Assembly (NCBI GenBank): GCA_049840835.1
Contig: JASGJG010000036.1
Coordinates: 1 to 64,000 of the forward strand
From: JANLTX01 sp049840835
GTDB lineage: Bacteria > Armatimonadota > Armatimonadia > Armatimonadales > Armatimonadaceae
Direction of reading: 5' to 3'
Length of the DNA: 64,000 nt
Positions 8,929-16,187 of the stretch are shown here, one piece after another; within the stretch, counting starts at the first letter, position 1; each line of letters begins with the position of its first letter. A program made the position numbers and the translations under genes. The notes beneath the pieces were generated by a model, which was given only the letters and a program-made list of their open reading frames with translations, searched no databases and was not told where the DNA came from.

Positions 8929-9918
8929 ATGTCTGAATCGCCCTCTACAAAAGCCTCTACGACTCTCTGGCAGCGTTTCTTAGCTGCCACGCTTCCCGGT
9001 CTGACTCGCCGTATTGAGAACATGCCCCGCCAGAAAGCGCTGGCGCGCGGTGCAGCACTCGGGCGTATGGGCTGGAATCTGGCAAAGAAACAGCGCCGTA
9101 CTACGTTGCGTAATCTGGCTATTGCGTTTCCTGAACTTTCCCCTGCTGAGCGCGAAGACCTGGCGCGTCGCTGCTTTATTCACTGGGGCAAGGTCACCAT
9201 GGACTTCCTGAAGGCCCCCAGCTACGATATAGAAACAACAAAAGCGCTGGTGACCAATATAGAGGGGTTTGCAGAATATGGCATTCCTGCGCTCGAATCT
9301 AAGAAGGGTGTAGTAGCGGTCACTGCACACCTGGGGAGTTTCGAGATCTTCGGGCGCTACATGGGCCTGAGTGCGATTCCCCTCACAGTGATCGTGCGAG
9401 CACCCTCTGATCCGCTCTTCGGGGGCTATGTACGGCGTATTCGTGAAAGCGGGAACTACAGAACTATTGATAGCTATGGTGGCCCTACCTTACGCGCCCT
9501 ACTCAAGGCGCTGAAAAACGGTGAAGTGGTTGGGATTCTTCCGGACCAGAACTCCAACGATCTGTTTGTACCGTTCTTCGGTGTACCTGCGGGCACAGCA
9601 GATGGCGCATCGCTACTGGCCTATAAAACCGGCGCCCCACTGATCCCTTCGTTCTGTGCACTCCGCCCGGACGATACCTATGAGATTGTGATTCGTCCGC
9701 CAATAGAGGTAGACCCTAAGGCAGACAGAGCAGAAGAGCTGCTGCGTACTACAACGTTATTCACGCAGGAGATTGAAGCAGCAGCGCGGCGCTGGCCGGA
9801 GCAGTATCTCTGGTTGCACAATCGGTTCAAGGCTAGTTTCGACCCACAATACAAAGACCGCTGGCCGGAGGGCTTCGACTATGAAGCCCTTAAAGCGCGC
9901 TGGGAAAACGTTTCCTGA
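8929..9918 (+). CDS. LpxL/HtrB-type lysophospholipid acyltransferase
   Basis: This is a member of the LpxL/HtrB/MsbB family, which transfers fatty acyl chains to lipid A precursors or related lipids at the inner membrane. The H-x4-E catalytic motif is visible (HLGSFE within VTAHLGSFE), followed by the VIVRAPSDPLF block and the GILPDQNS substrate motif. At about 329 aa the length is normal. The frame is open further upstream, but the ATG at 8929 lies just after the preceding terminator and begins a plausible N-terminus; an internal ATG at 9023 is an alternative. No clear ribosome binding site is seen. It supports a diderm envelope. No lpxA-D genes are nearby, so the exact acceptor lipid is unknown. 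Confidence 0.85.
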   Translation: MSESPSTKASTTLWQRFLAATLPGLTRRIENMPRQKALARGAALGRMGWNLAKKQRRTTLRNLAIAFPELSPAEREDLARRCFIHWGKVTMDFLKAPSYDIETTKALVTNIEGFAEYGIPALESKKGVVAVTAHLGSFEIFGRYMGLSAIPLTVIVRAPSDPLFGGYVRRIRESGNYRTIDSYGGPTLRALLKALKNGEVVGILPDQNSNDLFVPFFGVPAGTADGASLLAYKTGAPLIPSFCALRPDDTYEIVIRPPIEVDPKADRAEELLRTTTLFTQEIEAAARRWPEQYLWLHNRFKASFDPQYKDRWPEGFDYEALKARWENVS

Positions 9919-10091
9919 TCCCGACGAAGGTAAGGTATAGTGATGAGGAGCGCTAGGGGAGCGCTTCCATGTCTGCGGAAAGAGCAGTGCTCCTCCCCTT
10001 TCACCGTTTTTTGGTATTAGACGACCCTCTTTTCTGCCTGAAGGTAGCGGACGATCAGGCGGGCGCAGTAGCGCCAGGAAAGGAGTGGAGT

Positions 10092-11261
10092 ATGAGACTC
10101 CCCCAAGGCATAGACCTCGATCAATACAAGACACAGGCTAAGGAGCTGCTCAAGCAGTTGCGTGCCGCTCAGCCAGAAGCCCTCCATCGTCTGCAACAGC
10201 ATCATCCCGAACAGAAGACTCTGTCGCAAGATCGCATCCAGCTTGCCGATGCCCAACTTCTTCTGGCCCGTGAAAATGGCTTTCCAAGTTGGACGAAGTT
10301 GCGGGATTATCTGGTGTTCCGCAAAGCTGTTGAGGCACTAGATGCAGGCAACCTTACCCAACTAGAAAAGCTACTCGCTCAATACCCTTCGCTCATTCGT
10401 TATCAGTGTCGTGTAGGAAAAGGATACGAGCAGGGCTATTTCGCTGGAGCGACTCTTCTTTACCATGTAGCGAACAATCCACCCCGCGCTCCGTTCCCTC
10501 CCAATATTCTCGACATCACCAAATCGCTTTTGAGGCACGGCGCAGGGAAGAACAAAGCGCAACTCAAATACACATTGGGTCTTTTGCTTACCAGTCTACC
10601 TGCCTCTAAAGCGGGAGTAGCGCTACCTTTGATAGATATTCTTTTGGAAACAGGCGGAGTGGAACTGGACTGGACGGCACCAGATATTCTCGATAGTCCC
10701 CTGGGGGAAGGAGCGTATGAAACCGCTAAAGCACTTCTGAAACGGGGAGCCAGGATGCGTCTGAAACATGCCGCCATGCTCGGACGCCTTGATCTGGTCA
10801 GACTGATTGTTGCGGGTGGAAATTCGTTGAAAGCCGAGCCAGCTTTGCCGCCTCTGTCTGAGACGCCTGGTGAGGCGAAAGTGGAAATGGAGGAAGCATT
10901 CCTTTGTGCCTGTGAGGCAGGAGCCACGCACGTGGCTGCATTTCTTTTGGACCAGGGGATCAATCCGATCTCTCAGGTCAACAGTGGACAGACAGGGCTA
11001 CACTATGCCGCGCACAGCGGACACCTGGAAACGGTTGAGATGCTCCTGGCACGAGATACTCCCCTTGAAGTAAGGAATATGTACGGTGCAACCGTTTTGG
11101 GCCAGACGGTGTGGTCTGCTCTTCATGAACCTCAGAAGGCACATATCCGCATCCTTGAGTGCCTGATGGAAGCCGGGGCGAACCGGAATGCCGTAACCTA
11201 TCCCACAGGAGATGCCCGTATTGATGAAGTTCTCCGCAAGGAAATTCCGCAGGCTGAGTAA
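10092..11261 (+). CDS. Ankyrin-repeat protein, 389 aa
   Basis: Several ankyrin units are visible in the C-terminal half, clearest at GQTGLHYAAHSGHLETVEMLL, with degenerate units before it. The N-terminal 70 residues form a helical, charged domain (ending ENGFPSWTKLRDYL) that often heads bacterial ankyrin proteins. The frame extends upstream, but the ATG at 10092 has an excellent AAAGGAG site 9 bases before it, so I use that start. No signal peptide is seen, so it is probably cytosolic and acts in protein binding. The gene stands alone, convergent with the nuclease/rho pair and separated from it by a long hairpin. Its partner is unknown. Confidence 0.85.
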   Translation: MRLPQGIDLDQYKTQAKELLKQLRAAQPEALHRLQQHHPEQKTLSQDRIQLADAQLLLARENGFPSWTKLRDYLVFRKAVEALDAGNLTQLEKLLAQYPSLIRYQCRVGKGYEQGYFAGATLLYHVANNPPRAPFPPNILDITKSLLRHGAGKNKAQLKYTLGLLLTSLPASKAGVALPLIDILLETGGVELDWTAPDILDSPLGEGAYETAKALLKRGARMRLKHAAMLGRLDLVRLIVAGGNSLKAEPALPPLSETPGEAKVEMEEAFLCACEAGATHVAAFLLDQGINPISQVNSGQTGLHYAAHSGHLETVEMLLARDTPLEVRNMYGATVLGQTVWSALHEPQKAHIRILECLMEAGANRNAVTYPTGDARIDEVLRKEIPQAE

Positions 11262-11300
11262 GTCAGCGCAGCCTTTTAGAATTTGTCGAGCATAGCTCTT

Positions 11301-11339
11301 CGTTGTTGGGCTTGAAGTAAACCTGCAAGCCCAACAACG
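11301..11339. terminator. Perfect 14-bp hairpin between convergent genes
   Basis: CGTTGTTGGGCTTG (11301-11314) pairs exactly with 11326-11339 across an 11-base loop. It lies between the ankyrin stop and the nuclease stop. Neither side has a good T tract, so termination in both directions is inferred. Confidence 0.55.
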
Positions 11340-11357
11340 TGTGGAAAATAAGAGAAG

Positions 11358-11885
11358 TTAGTCGTCGTCCTGGTCGCTGACGGACTGGGCCGAGGTTTTT
11401 AGAACTTCTTCGGCGACGTAGATGGGCGCGGAGAACCGGAGCGCCAGGGCGATTGCGTCGGAAGGCCGAGAGTCTATTAATACAGGCGGGTCTTTCTCGG
11501 TTTTTGCGGCAAGCTCTACTTTGGCGTAGTAGGTCTTATCCCACACATCATCGATTATCACACGCTCCACCTGCGCTCCCAGGCGCTCCATCACGTTTTT
11601 AAACAAATCGTGTGTCAGTGGGCGCTCTGTGGGAGTACCCTGGAGAGCATAGTGAATCGCCATGGTTTCAAACGGCCCTATCTCGATAGGCAGCCGCCGC
11701 CCCTGGTTGTCCCGCAGGAGCACAACGGCTTCGGTAATCGGGCCATCGGGGTCACTATCGTCCACCGGGCGCCAGAGGCCCAGAACCTGGACCTCTTTCT
11801 CATGTAGCGCGCGTGGCTCGGCGTTCTCATCTTCTGGCCGCCCATCCCCCGGGTCGCCAGCCTCCCAAAAGATCACGGATGTCAT
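11358..11885 (-). CDS. Bifunctional nuclease domain (DUF151) protein
   Basis: The protein contains the DUF151/BFN domain: a LLRDNQGRRLPIEIGPFE block, AIHYALQG, and the SRPSDAIALALR signature near the C-terminus. Family members have been described as having DNase and RNase activity; many lineages keep one short copy of unknown duty. The longest frame starts at 11930, inside the rho gene. The ATG at 11885 gives a 16-base gap after the rho stop and begins directly before family homology, so I prefer it. It is probably cotranscribed with rho. The N-terminus is acidic (GDGRPEDENAE). No signal peptide is visible. Confidence 0.83.
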   Translation of the reverse strand: MTSVIFWEAGDPGDGRPEDENAEPRALHEKEVQVLGLWRPVDDSDPDGPITEAVVLLRDNQGRRLPIEIGPFETMAIHYALQGTPTERPLTHDLFKNVMERLGAQVERVIIDDVWDKTYYAKVELAAKTEKDPPVLIDSRPSDAIALALRFSAPIYVAEEVLKTSAQSVSDQDDD

Positions 11886-11901
11886 CGGCCATAAAAGTAT
11901 T

Positions 11902-13476
11902 TTACTCCGGCGATTTGTTGTTGCCAACAATCGACAGGAAGGCCTGGTTGCCGGGGGTTTTGGAAAGCCGGTCCAATAGAAGCTCGGTAGCTTCTTTGGT
12001 CCCTGCCAGCCCTGCTAGCACTCGGTGAAGCTGCCAGATCTTGCGGAGGTCATCCTCAGGGTACAGCAATTCATCTCGGCGGGTGCCCGAGGCCTTGATA
12101 TCAATGGCCGGATAGATACGCTGCTCTGCCAGGCTTCGGTCTAGCTTGAGCTCCATGTTGCCGGTACCCTTGAACTCTTCAAAGATGATGTCGTCCATAC
12201 GGGAGCCTGTTTCTACAAGGGCCGTAGCGATAATAGTGAGAGATCCGCCGTGCTCAATGTTACGGGCAGCCCCAAAGAAGCGCTTGGGGCGGTAGATAGC
12301 CGCCGGGTCCAGACCACCTTGCAGGGTTCGGCCAGATGGGTTAACAGTGAGGTTGCTGGCGCGTGCAAAGCGGGTGATGGAGTCTAAGAGAATCACCACA
12401 TCCTTGCCCATCTCGACTAAGCGCTTGGCGCGCTCCAGGGTCATGTCGGCCACACGCATGTGGTTCTCGGGCAGCTCATCGAAGGGAGACGCGATCACGT
12501 CGCCACGGACTGAGCGGCGCATATCCGTCACTTCTTCCGGACGCTCATCCACCAGCAGAACCATCAGGTGAATATCAGGATGGTTCGCGGCGATAGAGTT
12601 TGCCATCTGCTTCAGCAGAATGGTCTTACCCGCTTTCGGGGGAGCTACAATCAGACCGCGCTGGCCCTTTCCAACAGGTGCAATGAGGTCGATGAACCGC
12701 ATAGAAAGGTTTTTAGGCTCGGTCTCTAAGATGATGCGCTCATCCGGGAAGATTGGGGTCAGCTCATCAAAGTTCGGGCGCAGGCGGGCTACTTCGGGGT
12801 CCAGGCCGTTGACCTTATCGACCCGTAGAAGACCGTGATACTTCTCATTGTCTTTGGGCTGCCGGATATGCCCAACAACCATATCGCCCGTCTTCAGCGC
12901 GAATCGCTTGATCTGGGCCTGGGCAACATAAATGTCATCGTTACCCGCTACCAGGTTGGCGCGACGCAAGAAACCGAAGCCTTCGCTGGTGATTTCTAGA
13001 ATTCCCTCACCAGTCAGTGGTTCGCCTGTTGCCTCGTCCAGGGCAGCTAGATCATCCCGCATCCGCTCCTGGCGGCGGGCCTCACGCTGATTACGTGGGG
13101 TGCGCATGGTGTGCGTAGGGCGATCATAGCGACGGTAGTTCCCTGGGGCAACAGGAGCGACCACGGCGGCAGCAATCTCCTGGGCCTCTTCGAGCGGAAG
13201 CGTGGGAGTTGGCAATGGCGCAGGTGCAGGCTCCATTGGAGCAGGAGCCACATCGGTAGCTACAGCGGTGACAGCCGGGCTTTCTACAATATCGTCCGGC
13301 GGTGGTGGCGCTAGCTTGCGGCGGCGACGGGTTGTGGGAGCAGGTGTCTCGGTGGGCAGCTCCATCGCCGCGACCGTTTCAAATAATTGATCAAGTGTCT
13401 CAGGTGGGGTTGTGGTAGCAACCGGTGTATCGGTCTCAGGTGATTCCGTAACAGTAGTGCGTGTGCGTCTAGCCAT
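11902..13476 (-). CDS. rho: Transcription termination factor Rho
   Basis: Rho is the hexameric RNA-dependent ATPase that ends transcripts. The RNA-binding cold-shock-like part is at about 155-225 (GEGILEITSEGFGFLRR). The Walker A motif is APPKAGKT at 278-285, followed by Walker B (VILLDSITR). At 524 aa it is about 100 residues longer than the E. coli protein. The excess is an Ala/Pro/Thr-rich, low-complexity N-terminus (roughly 1-130) ending in an Arg-rich patch (RNQREARRQERMR). Such insertions occur in several phyla. The ATG at 13476 is the natural start. The nuclease gene follows after 16 bases. Confidence 0.97.
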   Translation of the reverse strand: MARRTRTTVTESPETDTPVATTTPPETLDQLFETVAAMELPTETPAPTTRRRRKLAPPPPDDIVESPAVTAVATDVAPAPMEPAPAPLPTPTLPLEEAQEIAAAVVAPVAPGNYRRYDRPTHTMRTPRNQREARRQERMRDDLAALDEATGEPLTGEGILEITSEGFGFLRRANLVAGNDDIYVAQAQIKRFALKTGDMVVGHIRQPKDNEKYHGLLRVDKVNGLDPEVARLRPNFDELTPIFPDERIILETEPKNLSMRFIDLIAPVGKGQRGLIVAPPKAGKTILLKQMANSIAANHPDIHLMVLLVDERPEEVTDMRRSVRGDVIASPFDELPENHMRVADMTLERAKRLVEMGKDVVILLDSITRFARASNLTVNPSGRTLQGGLDPAAIYRPKRFFGAARNIEHGGSLTIIATALVETGSRMDDIIFEEFKGTGNMELKLDRSLAEQRIYPAIDIKASGTRRDELLYPEDDLRKIWQLHRVLAGLAGTKEATELLLDRLSKTPGNQAFLSIVGNNKSPE

Positions 13477-13583
13477 GGATGGGTTTACACGATTCTCTGC
13501 TGTATAGCAGCAGAAAGGTCCTTCAGGGGAAAACGAGGTCGGTCCGTGCTTATAAAAGCACCGGAAGATTCAGGGAAAAGAGG

Positions 13584-13602
13584 GTGCGCCGTCGCGGCGC
13601 AC
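13584..13602 (-). terminator. Hairpin terminator downstream of hpt
   Basis: GTGCGCCG (13584-13591) and CGGCGCAC (13595-13602) form a perfect 8-bp stem with a 3-base loop. Read on the minus strand it is followed by CCTCTTTT, a weak T tract. It lies 39 bases past the hpt stop. Confidence 0.5.
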
Positions 13603-13640
13603 GGCTACGGCGATTAGTATATCACATATCTTGCATCAGG

Positions 13641-14204
13641 CTACCCGCCCCCGTAGATAACCGGGTTGAGCACACCGATATACGGCAATGACCGGTATCT
13701 TCCTTCATAGTCCAACCCATATCCGACTACATACTCTTCTTCCACAACGAATCCGCAGTAGTCTGGCTCCAGCGTGTCACCTAGCGCCCGGCGGCGTGCT
13801 GGCTTATCTAAGAGGGTGCAGAGCTTGACGCTGGCAACTCGGCGTGAGCGCAGGTTATCGAGCAGATAGGCTACACGGCGGCTCATAGTGGGGTTCAACA
13901 CGTCCTCCACGACGATGACATGCTTGCCTTCTACTGGTTCATCTAAGTCTTTGAGAATCCGCACCACACCAGAGGCCTTGCTCTCGGGGCCATAGGAACC
14001 TACGGCCACAAAATCAAAGGCCAGAGGCGCATCGATTCGCCGAATCAGGTCCGCCAGGAACAGGGTAGCCCCACGGAGAACGCCTACCAGAACCAGGTCT
14101 TTGCCCTCATAGTCCTTGGCAATCTGCGCACCAAGAGCGTAGATACGTTCCTGAATTTCCTGTTCGGAGAGTCGGATGGCGTCGATATCGGGGTGAAGTT
14201 TCAT
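13641..14204 (-). CDS. hpt: Hypoxanthine phosphoribosyltransferase with altered PRPP loop
   Basis: The protein converts hypoxanthine or guanine plus PRPP to IMP or GMP in purine salvage. Family features are clear: the GVLRGATLFLADL block, EEEYVVGYGLDY and RYRSLPYIGVL. The PRPP-binding loop is unusual. The acidic pair is kept (Glu100-Asp101), but the following D-T-G-x-T is N-P-T-M-S (104-108), so the residue equivalent to the proposed catalytic base Asp137 of human HPRT is Asn. The longest frame starts at 14351; I chose the ATG at 14204 because homology starts there and a TACAAT element sits 8 bases upstream. The family call is firm, but activity is less certain. Confidence 0.88.
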   Translation of the reverse strand: MKLHPDIDAIRLSEQEIQERIYALGAQIAKDYEGKDLVLVGVLRGATLFLADLIRRIDAPLAFDFVAVGSYGPESKASGVVRILKDLDEPVEGKHVIVVEDVLNPTMSRRVAYLLDNLRSRRVASVKLCTLLDKPARRRALGDTLEPDYCGFVVEEEYVVGYGLDYEGRYRSLPYIGVLNPVIYGGG

Positions 14205-14212
14205 CGCTAGCA

Positions 14213-14218
14213 ATTGTA
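14213..14218 (-). promoter_or_regulatory. TACAAT -10 element before hpt
   Basis: TACAAT on the minus strand ends 8 bases before the hpt ATG, inside the 28-base gap after the GT2 stop. It suggests hpt can be transcribed separately from a near-leaderless start. Confidence 0.45.
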
Positions 14219-14232
14219 TCGGGTTTTTCCGG

Positions 14233-15078
14233 TCAACTCTGGACCGTTTGCCGTCCCAGGCGTCCGGCCCGGAAGTCAGAAAGTGCCTGGCGGAGTGCCG
14301 CTCGGCGTGGGTTACGCTTGAGAGTCCAGACCAGCAGCAAGCGTAATCCATCTAAGAATGCCGCCCGTAGTCCAACCTTGTTTTCTCTCTTCTGGAGATA
14401 GAGCAGCTGGTTACGGCGCATATAGTAGACCGTAAGCGGCGAGTCTAGCCCGGTGGCTTTGGAAACCTTGTGCCAGAGGGCAGCTGGTGTCACCGAGGCT
14501 ATCCCCCACCCTGCTTCCTTTGCCCGTGCGCACAGATCGCTCTCTTCGTAATAGAGAAAGAACTGATCATCGAACGCGCCAATCTGCTCCAGTACCGTCC
14601 GGCGTAGCATCAGTCCTGCCCCCACTATAAAGTCGGGAGATTCGCCTTCGGTCAGCAGGATAGATTGACCGCGAGAATCCATACGCCCCCCGGTAGACCA
14701 GACTTTTTGCGGCTCATCGTAGAAGTACATCGTCGGCCCCACGATTCCTAGCTTCGGGTTCATAACCAGCGCAGAGACTAGCCAACCCAACAGTGCGGGA
14801 TGAACTGTTGTATCGTTGTTGAGCAGAAAGATATACTCTGCCCCCTGCTCCAGTGCGGCTTTGATACCGACATTGTTCCCCCCAGTAAACCCTAGATTGT
14901 CTGTATTCTCTATGACCAGAGTTTCCGGAAAACTCTCTCGAACGGCTTGAGGGCAGCCATCCTTCGAGGCGTTATCTACCAGCACGGCAAGCCAGTTGGG
15001 GTAGCATAGCCAGCGCAGAGACTCAAGACATTCCAGCGTATCCGCCTTGCCTTTGTAGTTCACCAGGATAATTGCCAC
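14233..15078 (-). CDS. Family 2 glycosyltransferase
   Basis: A GT-A fold glycosyltransferase of about 281 aa. The N-terminal IILVNYKGK strand, VDNASKDG and NLGFTGGNNVGI motifs are typical of rhamnosyltransferase-like GT2 enzymes, and the DxD-type metal site is NNDTT. It ends with a basic tail and no obvious membrane helix. It probably adds a sugar to a cell-surface glycan, but donor and acceptor cannot be told. It follows the GAF gene by 17 bases in a minus-strand run starting at guaA. A start slightly upstream with a non-ATG codon is possible. Confidence 0.85.
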   Translation of the reverse strand: MAIILVNYKGKADTLECLESLRWLCYPNWLAVLVDNASKDGCPQAVRESFPETLVIENTDNLGFTGGNNVGIKAALEQGAEYIFLLNNDTTVHPALLGWLVSALVMNPKLGIVGPTMYFYDEPQKVWSTGGRMDSRGQSILLTEGESPDFIVGAGLMLRRTVLEQIGAFDDQFFLYYEESDLCARAKEAGWGIASVTPAALWHKVSKATGLDSPLTVYYMRRNQLLYLQKRENKVGLRAAFLDGLRLLLVWTLKRNPRRAALRQALSDFRAGRLGRQTVQS

Positions 15079-15095
15079 CAGCGGGGCCGAAACGC

Positions 15096-15689
15096 TCAGC
15101 GCTCGCGCTCCGCTAGCTCAAAAGCCATTGCTACATAGTGCGCCAGTGTCTTGAGCACTTCTATATCGGCTTCATTAAACGCCGTTCGGCTACCGTTCAA
15201 CACCTGGAAGACTCCCAGTACACTGCCATCCGTACGCTTGAGCGGCAGAGTGGCCGCTGGTCCGTGTGTCCAGAACTTAGTGCGGGCATCTACCGATTCA
15301 TCGAAAGCTTCCGAGGTGCGGATATCTACAGCAATATCAATTTGCCCGGATTGAAATACTTTACCGGCTACTCCCTGGGTATCGGGTATGGCCTGAACTT
15401 CGTCTATGAGTGTCTTGGCTTCAGAGCCCGCGACATAAGCAAAGCGCAAGGTTCGCGTTTCTGCATCGTGGAGATAGATAGTGGCAGCGGGCGCGAGCAG
15501 AGTCGCCTGAGCGGCAGCAAACGCAGCCCTTGCAATAGCATCGGGGTTCTGGGCACGAAGCGCCTCGGTAATCTGCTGAACGCCATGAATCTGTCGTTCA
15601 CGAAGCGCCAGCAGGTTTCGAAGCTGGGTTACCTCTCGCTGCAGAGCATCTCGCTCTGCCATTAGCATATCTAAGTCTGGAGTCGCCAT
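15096..15689 (-). CDS. GAF-domain protein with N-terminal coiled coil
   Basis: The first 45 residues form a predicted coiled coil (ERDALQREVTQLRNLLALRERQ), followed by a single GAF domain (about 55-190) with typical blocks (ATIYLHD, GVAGKVFQSG, LGVFQVLN). No output domain is attached, so it would act by binding a small molecule and a partner. The ATG follows the stop of the upstream gene directly (TAAATG), so it is translationally coupled to it. The ligand is unknown. The neighbourhood with guaA makes a purine-related signal conceivable, but that is only a guess. Confidence 0.83.
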   Translation of the reverse strand: MATPDLDMLMAERDALQREVTQLRNLLALRERQIHGVQQITEALRAQNPDAIARAAFAAAQATLLAPAATIYLHDAETRTLRFAYVAGSEAKTLIDEVQAIPDTQGVAGKVFQSGQIDIAVDIRTSEAFDESVDARTKFWTHGPAATLPLKRTDGSVLGVFQVLNGSRTAFNEADIEVLKTLAHYVAMAFELAERER

Positions 15690-16181
15690 TTATTTCTTAG
15701 AAGAATAGAGCACAGTAGAGGGCTTCTCTTCGTTTAAACCTGTGCTTAACATGGGCGAGAGTGTGGGAAGTGGATGTACTCGCCAGGTGCTGTCACTCAG
15801 TTGAAGAACCAGAGTACGATTGAGCACGTGTCTTCCAGAGTGTAAGAGCACTTCGACATCTACGAATCGAACATCTTTCAATCCCAGAACGGCATAGCCG
15901 TAGGATGCGGGGCCATTTCGGCTCAAGGAGCGAACAGCAAAAACGCGCTGGATTTGCTTGGGTCCCCCTGGAGACGGCTTTTTTTTAGCCCGCTCCAGGG
16001 ACATCTGACGTTGGATTTCCTTCAGGAAGCTTTCGTATTGCTTACGCGCTGGCCCGGTCCCATAAATATTTGGAGAAACGCAGGTCTTGACCAGAAGCGC
16101 CGCATCATACTGAATAAAGGCGCGTGCTAGATCACAGGCAACGCCTTCCGCAAGCTTATTTCCTTGAGGGAATTCCAGCAT
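15690..16181 (-). CDS. Hypothetical protein, 163 aa
   Basis: I do not recognise this protein. It has an alpha/beta pattern: helix-rich N-terminus (CDLARAFIQYDAALLVKTC), a basic stretch (ERAKKKPSPGGPK) and several beta-like strands with WRVHPLP near the end. The shape is loosely like NTF2/SnoaL-type small domains, but no signature residues support that. It lies 6 bases after guaA and is joined to the GAF gene by TAAATG, so the three are probably one operon. No signal peptide or membrane segment is seen. Confidence 0.65.
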   Translation of the reverse strand: MLEFPQGNKLAEGVACDLARAFIQYDAALLVKTCVSPNIYGTGPARKQYESFLKEIQRQMSLERAKKKPSPGGPKQIQRVFAVRSLSRNGPASYGYAVLGLKDVRFVDVEVLLHSGRHVLNRTLVLQLSDSTWRVHPLPTLSPMLSTGLNEEKPSTVLYSSKK

Positions 16182-16187
16182 AGCGAC

